Shown piece by piece: positions 1 through 5,913 of a DNA stretch of 6,752 bases (position 1 is its first letter; the number at the start of each line of letters is the position of its first letter). Source of the DNA: Gemmatimonadota bacterium (GTDB lineage: Bacteria; Latescibacterota; UBA2968; UBA8231); contig PATE01000039.1 in assembly GCA_002712305.1 (NCBI GenBank), positions 1 through 6,752 of the forward strand, in the 5' to 3' direction. The notes under the pieces were generated by a model, which saw nothing but the letters and a program-made list of their open reading frames with translations, ran no database searches and had not been told where the DNA came from. Made by a program: the position numbers and the translations under genes.

Positions 1-114
1 CCAGCCGACGCGGACGGTTGGCAGCGGGCCGATGATCGAAAACGTGCGATCCTGACTCCTCCGCCACAGTCCTACGTCGAGCGCAAGGCCGAACTCTCTG
101 CGCAGCGGGCCTGA
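1..114 (+). CDS. 3' end of an unidentified gene (partial, 37 codons)
   Basis: The frame beginning at base 1 is open until TGA at 112-114 and encodes the last 37 residues of a protein whose start lies outside the window. The tail is polar and charged, with a Pro-rich stretch (LTPPPQSYVERK). The stop lies 6 nt before the next start codon and in the same strand, which fits an operon with the amidohydrolase gene. Too little is present to name a family, and I see no motif in it. The reading is supported by the uninterrupted frame and tight spacing rather than by homology. Confidence 0.55.
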   Translation, partial: PADADGWQRADDRKRAILTPPPQSYVERKAELSAQRA

Positions 115-120
115 GCGACC

Positions 121-1197
121 ATGAGTCAACACACCCCCTCTGCGCAGAGCCCCCGTCTGATCGATGCAGATGCCCACAACTACACAAGCAGTATGGACGA
201 TTTGCTGCCGCACCTGTCGAAACGCTGGCAGGCGTATGTCCAACAGGGAGGCTACAAGCTTTCGGGCGTGAGTCTGTATCCGAAGATCTACGCCCAGGCT
301 GCACGACGCGACGCGATCCCTTCCGAGGGTGGAATCGCCGGCTCCGACCCTGATTTCGCCCGGGAGCAACTCCTCGACGAGTGGAACATCGACCTGGCGA
401 TTCTGAATCCTCTGATCGGGGTTCCGCAGATCAAGAATCCCGAACTCGCCGTGGCCATGATGCGCGCCGTCAATGACTGGACGGCGAGTCGGTGGCTCGA
501 TCACGATCCGCGATGGCGAGGCTCGATTCTCATCCACCCCGGATTCCCCGAAGCGTCAGCCGAAGAGATTCGACGTTGGGCATCTGATCGACGTTTCGTG
601 CAGACCTTGCTCATGGCTCGTTCGAGCACACCCTACGGAAAACGGGAACTCGACCCGATCTACAAGGCCGCCAGCGACGCAGGGCTTCCGATCGGCATCC
701 ATTTCGGCGGCGGCGGGGACGTGCCGATCACGGCGGTGGGTTGGCCCTCCTATTACATCGAGGACCACACGGGCATGGTGCAGGCTTTCGAAGGCCATGT
801 GATCAGCCTTGTCTGCGAGGGCACCTTCGCCAAGTTCCCCGATCTGCGTGTCGTATTGATCGAAGGTGGTTTCGCCTGGCTTCCGTCCTTGATGTGGCGC
901 CTGGACAAGAACTACCGCGGCCTGCGCGAGGAGGTGCCGTGGCTGACGCGTTTGCCGAGCGAGTATATTCGCGACCACTTCCGCACCACGACACAACCGA
1001 TGGAAGAGCCCGCCAATCCACAACATCTGATGCAGATCATCGACATGATCGATCAGCCCGAGTTCCTCATGTTCGCCACCGACTATCCCCACTGGGACTT
1101 CGATGCACCCGATCGTGCCATTCCGCCGCTCATCAAGGGTGAGCAACGCGAGCAGATCATGTGGAAGAACGCCGCCAAGCTCTACGGACTGGCGTGA
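121..1197 (+). CDS. Amidohydrolase_2 family metal-dependent hydrolase/decarboxylase (ACMSD-like TIM barrel)
   Basis: This 358-residue protein has the layout of the amidohydrolase-related family that includes ACMSD (aminocarboxymuconate semialdehyde decarboxylase). These are cytosolic TIM-barrel enzymes that use a divalent metal to hydrolyse or decarboxylate small organic acids and ring-cleavage products. Visible landmarks are the N-terminal strand with D17-x-H19 (IDADAHN), H194 in IGIHFGGGG, the segment F239[12 protein letters not shown]251 with W253 and the W259-R-L-D motif, D321 in [10 protein letters not shown], and the C-terminal NAAKLYGL (350-357) typical of the family. E248 sits where many relatives have a metal-binding His (GHLG-type motif); this EGG form occurs in a recognisable subgroup. 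Length is normal. The ATG at 121 is the natural start, 6 nt after the upstream stop, although no strong Shine-Dalgarno is visible. The Rieske gene follows after 5 nt, suggesting a joint catabolic role. The substrate is unknown. Confidence 0.9.
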   Translation: MSQHTPSAQSPRLIDADAHNYTSSMDDLLPHLSKRWQAYVQQGGYKLSGVSLYPKIYAQAARRDAIPSEGGIAGSDPDFAREQLLDEWNIDLAILNPLIGVPQIKNPELAVAMMRAVNDWTASRWLDHDPRWRGSILIHPGFPEASAEEIRRWASDRRFVQTLLMARSSTPYGKRELDPIYKAASDAGLPIGIHFGGGGDVPITAVGWPSYYIEDHTGMVQAFEGHVISLVCEGTFAKFPDLRVVLIEGGFAWLPSLMWRLDKNYRGLREEVPWLTRLPSEYIRDHFRTTTQPMEEPANPQHLMQIIDMIDQPEFLMFATDYPHWDFDAPDRAIPPLIKGEQREQIMWKNAAKLYGLA

Positions 1198-1202
1198 GAG
1201 CC

Positions 1203-1580
1203 ATGAGTGATAGAACAACCGGAGACCGTGTAGATCTGGGACCGGCGGATCGATTTCCGCCAGGTCAACCCCACGCCGTGCGCGCCGCGGGGCGTGATCT
1301 GCTCGTGGTAGCTCGCGGCGAGGAGTTCTTCGCCATCCGCGACGCCTGCCCTCATCAAGGCGCCCGACTATCGGCCGGTTTGGTCTGCGGTCATGTCGAG
1401 GATTGCCTTCCCGGCCAGGAGCCGACCTACACGCGAGAGGGTGAACTCGTCACCTGCCCGTGGCACGGCTGGAAACTCGACCTGCGCACGGGCCGTTCCA
1501 TCATCGATCCGGAGACCGTTCGCGTAAAGCGGTATCCTATCCAGGTCGAGAAGGGCCACCTCTTCGTGGAGATGAGCTGA
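1203..1580 (+). CDS. Rieske [2Fe-2S] domain protein, small ferredoxin-like
   Basis: This 125-residue single-domain Rieske protein would bind a [2Fe-2S] cluster through two Cys and two His and carry electrons, or act as a small partner of an oxygenase or hydrolase. The ligands are visible: C49-P-H51 followed by C85-P-W-H88-G-W. The 33 residues between the two motifs exceed the 15-17 usual in classical Rieske ferredoxins. The insert contains two further cysteines, C62 and C67. The strand after the second motif (KLDLRTGRSI) and the C-terminal VKRYPIQVEKGHLFVEM hairpin are typical. No signal peptide or membrane segment is seen, so it is probably cytosolic. I chose ATG 1203 because the upstream in-frame ATG at 1161 would add 14 residues inside the amidohydrolase gene, whereas 1203 lies 5 nt after its stop and begins a normal Rieske N-terminus. 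Co-transcription with the amidohydrolase is likely. Confidence 0.92.
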   Translation: MSDRTTGDRVDLGPADRFPPGQPHAVRAAGRDLLVVARGEEFFAIRDACPHQGARLSAGLVCGHVEDCLPGQEPTYTREGELVTCPWHGWKLDLRTGRSIIDPETVRVKRYPIQVEKGHLFVEMS

Positions 1581-1581
1581 C

Positions 1582-1668
1582 ATGAAGGAGCAGCGAGCCC
1601 ATATCGAACAACTCGCCAACCTGCTCTTTGAGGGCCCCATCCCTCATTCTTCCCTCAAAGTCGGGTAA
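1582..1668 (+). CDS. Possible 28-residue peptide or remnant of a lost gene
   Basis: An ATG one base after the Rieske stop opens a 28-codon frame ending in TAA. The peptide begins MKEQRAHIEQLANLLFEG, which could form an amphipathic helix, then becomes Pro/Ser-rich. A GGAG lies about 10 nt upstream, inside the end of the Rieske gene, so translation by coupling is possible. The second half of the frame lies in the stem-loop at 1626-1660. I recognise no family. It could be a true small protein, the 5' stump of a gene deleted downstream, or chance. Confidence 0.25.
   Translation: MKEQRAHIEQLANLLFEGPIPHSSLKVG
1626..1660 (+). terminator. Perfect 9-bp stem-loop after the Rieske gene, terminator-like
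   Basis: CTTTGAGGG (1626-1634) pairs perfectly with CCCTCAAAG (1652-1660) around a 17-nt loop. It lies 46 nt after the Rieske stop, in the gap before the glycosyltransferase gene, where transcription of the amidohydrolase-Rieske unit could end. No run of T follows the right arm (TCGGGTAATT), so it is not a canonical intrinsic terminator. It may instead be a 3'-end stabilising structure. An alternative, smaller fold pairs GAGGG with CCCTC at 1641-1645. Confidence 0.4.
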
Positions 1669-1763
1669 TTCTGGCTACCTGTGACTGACACTATGAAGCC
1701 GCTACCTCTGAAGACCATGCCACTATCCCGAGCCACAGCTCTACCATTCGAAAAGGACGCCCC
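1669..1763 (+). promoter_or_regulatory. Leader region of the glycosyltransferase gene; contains a 24-codon mini-ORF
   Basis: No strong sigma70-type promoter is visible here. The best -10-like hexamer, TATGAA at 1692-1697, has only a poor -35 (TTCTGG). A short frame, ATG 1693 to TGA 1767, encodes 24 residues (MKPLPLKTMPLSRATALPFE and four more). Its stop overlaps the TTG start of the next gene in a TTGA arrangement, which would permit coupling or a leader-peptide role, but no ribosome-binding site precedes it. Confidence 0.25.
1753..1757 (+). promoter_or_regulatory. Ribosome-binding site that supports the TTG start at 1764
   Basis: AAGGA lies 6 nt before TTG 1764, a near-ideal spacing. It is one of the clearest Shine-Dalgarno sequences in the window. 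It decides the start of the glycosyltransferase gene in favour of TTG, since no in-frame ATG occurs near the beginning of the conserved region. Confidence 0.6.
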
Positions 1764-2900
1764 TTGAGTTCGAAGACGGTGTTGCTTTTAGGAGGCTTCG
1801 CCCCCGGACAGTCACAGTGGAGTATTCAGCAGGGCTTCGAAGCCGCAGGATACCGCGTCATCTACACACCGAGTCGCGGCTGCATCGCCGCCAATCGAGC
1901 TGCAGATATCGAGCTGGCGAAGGAGGAGGCAGATCTCATCCCGCCACTGGAGACATGGGATCTGCGATATCCAGATGCGGCCGCCTACGAAGAGGGCTTG
2001 GCCCAACTCATCCAGGAACATGAGCCCGCCATGCTGTTGTGGTGGTTCAGCAAGGATGACTGCCCCGCGGGGTTGATCACGTCCCTGCGACAGCGATTTC
2101 CATGGTTGAAGACGGTGACGCATACCCAGGATGATCCGTGGGATGCCCTGCGTCATCCGGAATTCTCTGAAGAATTCGAGTTTGTCGTCACGTGCTGCAA
2201 AGAGAGTGTCCACGTGTATCGCGATCGGGGCATTCAGGCCATCGTCCTCTATCCCCCACCAGCCCGTCAGCTTCACGGCGTTGCCCAACCGGCCGAACAC
2301 GAATCGTGCGACTTCTCGGTGACCATCCTGTCCATCTACGCCCGCGCAGACAGCGATGGCAGCGCCTACTTGGCCTCGGCAGACCCGGTGGAGAGGATCA
2401 CCCACCCCATCGGTTTTCCCGATCAGCGTGTCCTGCGACACGAGGTGGTCGCTACCATCGGTGAAATCGGCCGCACCCACATCTATGGTGGCCTCGGATT
2501 CGGCACCTTCCCTGGCATCCCTCGATCCTGCTACCGCGGTTTCCGCACCTACCGCGAACTGCCGGGGATCTACCGGGCGACGAAGATCAACATCAATCAG
2601 CACAACTCCCCGCGTTCCCACGGCTACCTGAATCAGCGGGATACGGCCATCACGGGTGCCGGCGGTTTCATGCTCACCGACTATGTGGAAGGCATCGAAG
2701 AGGAGTTCGACATCGGCACCGAGATCGACACGTGGGAAACCCTCGATGAGCTGCGCGACAAGGCCGAGTGGTGGCTGCGTCATGATGACGAGAGACGTGC
2801 AGCGGGGCTCGCGGCGCAGCAGCGCGTGATGGCCCGGTATGGGAATGATGCCTACGTCGACCGTCTCGTGGCGTTCATCGCCGACCCCGGTGCATCATGA
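1764..2900 (+). CDS. CgeB-like glycosyltransferase (Glyco_trans_1_2 C-terminal domain)
   Basis: This 378-residue cytosolic protein has the two-domain GT-B plan of the CgeB (spore maturation/DUF3880-type) glycosyltransferase group, which moves a sugar from a nucleotide-sugar donor to an unknown acceptor. The N-terminal half opens with a Rossmann-like strand and Gly-rich turn (TVLLLGGF, 5-12). It continues with WWFSKDD (93-99), the alternating strand THTQDDPWD (119-127) and FVVTCCKESV (140-149). The C-terminal half carries the family signature Y270-RATKININQHN, then ITGAGGFMLTDYVEGIEEEF (296-315), where the donor phosphates and ribose are normally held. A final helix follows with DDERR and QQRVMARY. 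Length fits the family. TTG 1764 is chosen because of the AAGGA 6 nt upstream and because the core strand starts immediately after. Its stop overlaps the start of the propeller gene (ATGA, 2897-2900), so the two are translationally coupled. Acceptor and sugar are unknown. Confidence 0.82.
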   Translation: MSSKTVLLLGGFAPGQSQWSIQQGFEAAGYRVIYTPSRGCIAANRAADIELAKEEADLIPPLETWDLRYPDAAAYEEGLAQLIQEHEPAMLLWWFSKDDCPAGLITSLRQRFPWLKTVTHTQDDPWDALRHPEFSEEFEFVVTCCKESVHVYRDRGIQAIVLYPPPARQLHGVAQPAEHESCDFSVTILSIYARADSDGSAYLASADPVERITHPIGFPDQRVLRHEVVATIGEIGRTHIYGGLGFGTFPGIPRSCYRGFRTYRELPGIYRATKININQHNSPRSHGYLNQRDTAITGAGGFMLTDYVEGIEEEFDIGTEIDTWETLDELRDKAEWWLRHDDERRAAGLAAQQRVMARYGNDAYVDRLVAFIADPGAS

Positions 2901-3979
2901 TCGAACTGAAGAATATGGATCGCCAGGTCGTGGTCCCCACCAGCGACTCGCAGCCACGCAACATGGGCGCCGACCTGGTGGTGTTGTCCGATGGTCGATG
3001 GTTGCTGGGATACTCGCGCTGGCTCGGTGGCGCCCACGATGACGACGGCAGCCAGGCCTGTGCGCTGCTCAGCAACGATGGCGGCGACACCTAGTCGTCC
3101 CCCTTCGACATCGCTCGCCCGCCTGACGGTGTCGGAGCATTACGCATGCCCAACTTCCTGCGGCTGCTCGACGGGCGACTGGCCTGTTTTCTGCGCTACC
3201 GGACGAGCCACCTCGACACGTGGACGGCCATGATCATCTGTCGTGACGAAACCCAGCTTGGCGCAGTGGACGATGGCACGGCGTTGTGGACCGACCCCGT
3301 GCGGATCTCTCCACCGGCGCCCGGCCGACATGTGCTGCTCAACAACCGCGTCCTTCGCCTGCGGCACGGTGCCCGGGCGGGGCGAATCCTGCTGCCCCTT
3401 GCATCACCGTGGCCATGGGACGAGGAAGATCGCCGCGGTTCCGACATCCGCGCCTGGGTGCTGTATTCTGACGATGATGGGGTGACATGGCAGCCGAGCG
3501 ACACCATGCTCGCTGGCCCCGAGCGCGGTTTGATGGAACCGTATCTGATGGAAAGCCCCGAGGGGCGCGTGCGAATGTGGATGCGGACGCAGATGAGCTG
3601 TCAGTACGAGACGACCTCTGACGATGGGGGCACCACGTGGTCACCCGCCGGACCCGGGCCTGTCGTGTCACCCGAGTCACCCGTCGCCGTGGCTCGCCAC
3701 GAGGCCTCGGGGCAACTCATGATGGTCTGGAATCACAATCGTCGCGGCGCCCACACCGCCGATCGTACGCCGGTCTGTGTGGCCTTCTCAAACGATGAAG
3801 GGGGGTCATGGAGCAACGAGCATCGCCTTGACCCCAGTGTCGACGACACGGGTGACGGCCGTTCGTTCTCCTACCCCGGTGCCCACTTCATCGGCGACCA
3901 GGGCATTGTCACGTATTACGAGAACAGTGACAGACAGATCTCGCTCGTCGTGCGGCGTTTCGAACTGGCCACCAGCTGA
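2897..3979 (+). pseudogene. BNR/Asp-box beta-propeller (exo-sialidase-like), interrupted by in-frame TAG at codon 66
   Basis: Read through a single TAG (3092-3094), this is one 360-codon frame with the layout of the BNR_2/sialidase-like six-bladed propellers, which bind or cleave terminal sugars on glycans. Four Asp-boxes (S-x-D-x-G-x-T/S-W) are visible: SNDGGDT followed by the stop (codons 59-66), SDDDGVTW (191-198), SDDGGTTW (241-248) and SNDEGGSW (298-305). In three of them the last codon is TGG; in the first it is TAG. The conserved coding pattern continues without frameshift on both sides (SSPFDIARPPDG after the stop). A single G-to-A change at 3093 therefore explains it. The first 65 residues alone could not fold as a propeller. 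A fragment restarting at ATG 3146 (277 residues) would lack blade 1. No signal peptide is visible. The start ATG 2897 overlaps the glycosyltransferase stop. A young pseudogene, a sequencing or assembly error, and amber readthrough all remain possible. True sialidase activity is not established. Confidence 0.8.
3133..3137 (+). promoter_or_regulatory. Possible internal ribosome-binding site for restart at ATG 3146
   Basis: CGGAG lies 8 nt before the in-frame ATG 3146, 39 nt downstream of the premature TAG. Ribosomes stopping at 3094 could re-initiate here and make a 277-residue propeller fragment retaining Asp-boxes 2-4. The site may be fortuitous, since it sits within coding sequence (V-G-A codons). 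Confidence 0.3.
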
Positions 3980-4000
3980 AGCGCCGGTCAACCTGGTGTC

Positions 4001-4023
4001 GATGTCACATCCTTTGTGTCATC
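4001..4023. terminator. Imperfect palindrome between convergent genes, possible bidirectional terminator
   Basis: GATGTCACA (4001-4009) and TGTGTCATC (4015-4023) pair over 8 of 9 positions, with a T-T mismatch in the middle and a 5-nt loop (TCCTT). It is centred in the 92-nt gap between the propeller stop (3979) and the stop of the minus-strand fusion gene (4072), where terminators for both strands are expected. There is no T-tract on either side, so intrinsic termination would be weak. It may simply be a transcript-end hairpin. Confidence 0.35.
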
Positions 4024-4071
4024 GGCTAGGTTCGCGTCGAGTTCTATGCCCATTCTCGCATCGAGCCAGTT

Positions 4072-5913
4072 CTATAGCCCCATCTTCTCGCGTCCCACAT
4101 CACTCAATAGATTCGGGGTCCATGCCGGCTCCCATGTGAACTCCACGACCACAGAGCTCACGTCGGCCTGCTGTTCCAGACGTGCACGCAGGGGTTTGCC
4201 GAGGAACTCGAACATCGGACGCCCTCGATGGGGCATGGTCATGATTACCTTCACGTCGTTGCCACGAGTGCGGACGTCGTAGATGTATCCCAGATCCACG
4301 AGGTTTGCCTCCTTCTCGCTGTACTGATCGTCGATGACATCCCGCATAGCATCCCACAGGGCGCGCTTGCGCGGCCAGTCGGCGGGTCGTTCACCGATAC
4401 GTGCCAGGGGTTGAGCCGAATCGACATCGGTTGTCCCGGTGGCCACGTCATCGACGGAGACAATGTTGACCTCGACGGGAGCCAGCAGTCTCTCGCGCAA
4501 TTGCTGTAACCCGGAGGTGCCCCCTTCCTCGAGGTAGGGTGCCAGCAGATACGCATTGCGCTGAAGGAGACGATCCCCGGTCTGCACCCAGGCATTGTCC
4601 CGCAGCATGGGCCGACACCACACCGCCGCGTGTGGGCCTTCGCCCGTCTTGGCATGGTCGACGGTGAGACCCGTGTTCTGATACAGCCTCGAAGGCGTGG
4701 TGCCGTCGGGCCCGGTGTGCCCCGATTCCTCGGCGCTGGGTCCCTCAAGACGATGATCGAGATAGACGGCGAACATGCTGTCCCGACTCTCGCGATGGAA
4801 AAACCCGACGCCCCACACGTGGTCGGCTTTCTCTGCGGGCGGTTTCCCCTCGTGCACCTGGCCCTCTTCATCCATCCACAGAGATCCATCGAAAGGGCGG
4901 CCGCCGAAATACCACTCATCGTCACGCGCCACCAGGGTGCAGAAATCGCGCGCCGCCTCCATGGTGCCCTCCTTCAGGAAATACGGGACACCTGAATAGA
5001 AGGTGTAGCTCAAGTCCATGAAGAGGCGGGTGGGTGTAAACAGCGGATGCGCTGGACCGTGGGGAAAGCCGAAACGGCGCACCTTCGTGCACAACGGTCC
5101 CCGTACGATCTCGTAGTGAGGGCATTCGGCCCAGTTTGTGACGCGCATCTTTTGGAAAGGCCCAACCGACATGTAGTCGTGAGCCCAATCGATGTTCGGT
5201 GGCTCTCCATGGCCATTGCCGTGAGAGGCCAGTTTCATCCCTCCCAGATGCCACTTCGGAACCAGCGACTCCAGCTGACCCATCTGCTTGGAGAGCGTTG
5301 CCACGTAGTCGGGAGTCTCGATCTCCAGACCAACGCCTTCGCCACGCACACGAATGCGGCTCGGGTAGTCGGGCAGTTCGGCGGCGGGATTAGCGCAGAA
5401 GATCAGATACTTCGACTCGGCCGACGCGTCGACGTCTGCTTCGAACACGAGGTGGGCGAACCAGTCCGACCCACGGCGGGTCTCTCCATACACCTGGCTT
5501 GTCACCTCTTGCGGCCCATGGCTGCCGATCCGCGCCACTCGCAATTCGCGCCCTGGAGACATGACCTTGTCGAATGGCAGGCCCACGAGCAGATCCACCG
5601 GTTCGCTGACACGATTCTGACCGGTCGATTCACCCAGGTTCAGACATTGGAACAACTCCCACCCTTCGCACCAGCGCGCCCAGGACTCAGGCAGCTGTGC
5701 CACGGGAACCCAATCCGACGCCGACACATCCGCAGCCCCCGGGTCGGCAAACAGGTCACGCTCGTTGGCGATGCCGTCCTTGATCGAGCTGGCCACACCC
5801 ATGGCCAGTTCATGATTCCCATCGCGCAGGGCCTGCTGCAGAATCTCGACCTTCGTGTCCACATCATCGGTGCGCTCGACCCACGTGGGCTCGAGGTTGC
5901 GTCGATAACTCAT
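4072..5913 (-). CDS. Large beta-rich protein of unknown function fused to a C-terminal MIP18/DUF59 (PaaD/SufT-like) domain
   Basis: The protein has 613 residues. Residues about 517-613 match the MIP18/DUF59 family (SufT, PaaD, human CIAO2), which helps insert Fe-S clusters. Matches are RALWDAMRDVIDD for the first helix, NLVDLGYIYDVR (537-548), VKVIMTM, and the hallmark tail FTWEPAWTPNLLSDVGREKMGL region (592-613; family pattern W-[DE]-P-x-W-T-P, E-K-x-G-L). The family's conserved Cys (G-C-P) is replaced: G564-R565-P566, codon CGT at 4219-4221. The first ~510 residues are unassigned. About 100-330 look beta-sandwich-like, with VDLLVGLPFD, SKYLIFCANPA, a Trp/His/Asp-rich centre (NIDWAHDYMS) and LFMDLSYTFYSGVPYFLKEG, reminiscent of polysaccharide-lyase or mutarotase-like proteins. 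No signal peptide or membrane helix is seen. ATG 5913 overlaps the PhyH stop (ATGA) and has GAGGA 5 nt upstream. The gene ends in TAG. Domain call firm; overall role unknown. Confidence 0.85.
   Translation of the reverse strand: MSYRRNLEPTWVERTDDVDTKVEILQQALRDGNHELAMGVASSIKDGIANERDLFADPGAADVSASDWVPVAQLPESWARWCEGWELFQCLNLGESTGQNRVSEPVDLLVGLPFDKVMSPGRELRVARIGSHGPQEVTSQVYGETRRGSDWFAHLVFEADVDASAESKYLIFCANPAAELPDYPSRIRVRGEGVGLEIETPDYVATLSKQMGQLESLVPKWHLGGMKLASHGNGHGEPPNIDWAHDYMSVGPFQKMRVTNWAECPHYEIVRGPLCTKVRRFGFPHGPAHPLFTPTRLFMDLSYTFYSGVPYFLKEGTMEAARDFCTLVARDDEWYFGGRPFDGSLWMDEEGQVHEGKPPAEKADHVWGVGFFHRESRDSMFAVYLDHRLEGPSAEESGHTGPDGTTPSRLYQNTGLTVDHAKTGEGPHAAVWCRPMLRDNAWVQTGDRLLQRNAYLLAPYLEEGGTSGLQQLRERLLAPVEVNIVSVDDVATGTTDVDSAQPLARIGERPADWPRKRALWDAMRDVIDDQYSEKEANLVDLGYIYDVRTRGNDVKVIMTMPHRGRPMFEFLGKPLRARLEQQADVSSVVVEFTWEPAWTPNLLSDVGREKMGL

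Noticed and set aside
1161-1202. Earlier start (ATG 1161) for the Rieske protein
   Set aside because: It adds 14 residues encoded within the amidohydrolase C-terminus that do not fit the family, while ATG 1203 sits just after the upstream stop.
556-1218. 220-codon minus-strand frame opposite the amidohydrolase
   Set aside because: It mirrors a well-conserved enzyme gene, has no recognisable domain, and would end inside a coherent operon on the other strand.
1692-1697. TATGAA as the -10 of a promoter for the glycosyltransferase gene
   Set aside because: The sequence 17 nt upstream (TTCTGG) is a poor -35, so the pair does not rise above background.
1812-2783. Long minus-strand open frame (323 codons) opposite the glycosyltransferase gene
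   Set aside because: The plus strand carries a recognisable glycosyltransferase with a ribosome-binding site. The antisense translation shows no family motif, and its openness is expected from high-GC codon bias.
2897-3979. Programmed recoding (pyrrolysine or genome-wide amber reassignment) at 3092-3094
   Set aside because: Asp-box comparison predicts Trp, one base change from TGG, and another gene here uses TAG as its true stop. Mutation or sequencing error is simpler, though readthrough is left open in the findings.
3991-4071. 27 open codons beyond the TAG of the MIP18-fusion gene, suggesting readthrough
   Set aside because: The MIP18 domain already ends normally at EKMGL, as in relatives. 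An open stretch of 27 codons is likely by chance, and the added peptide resembles nothing.
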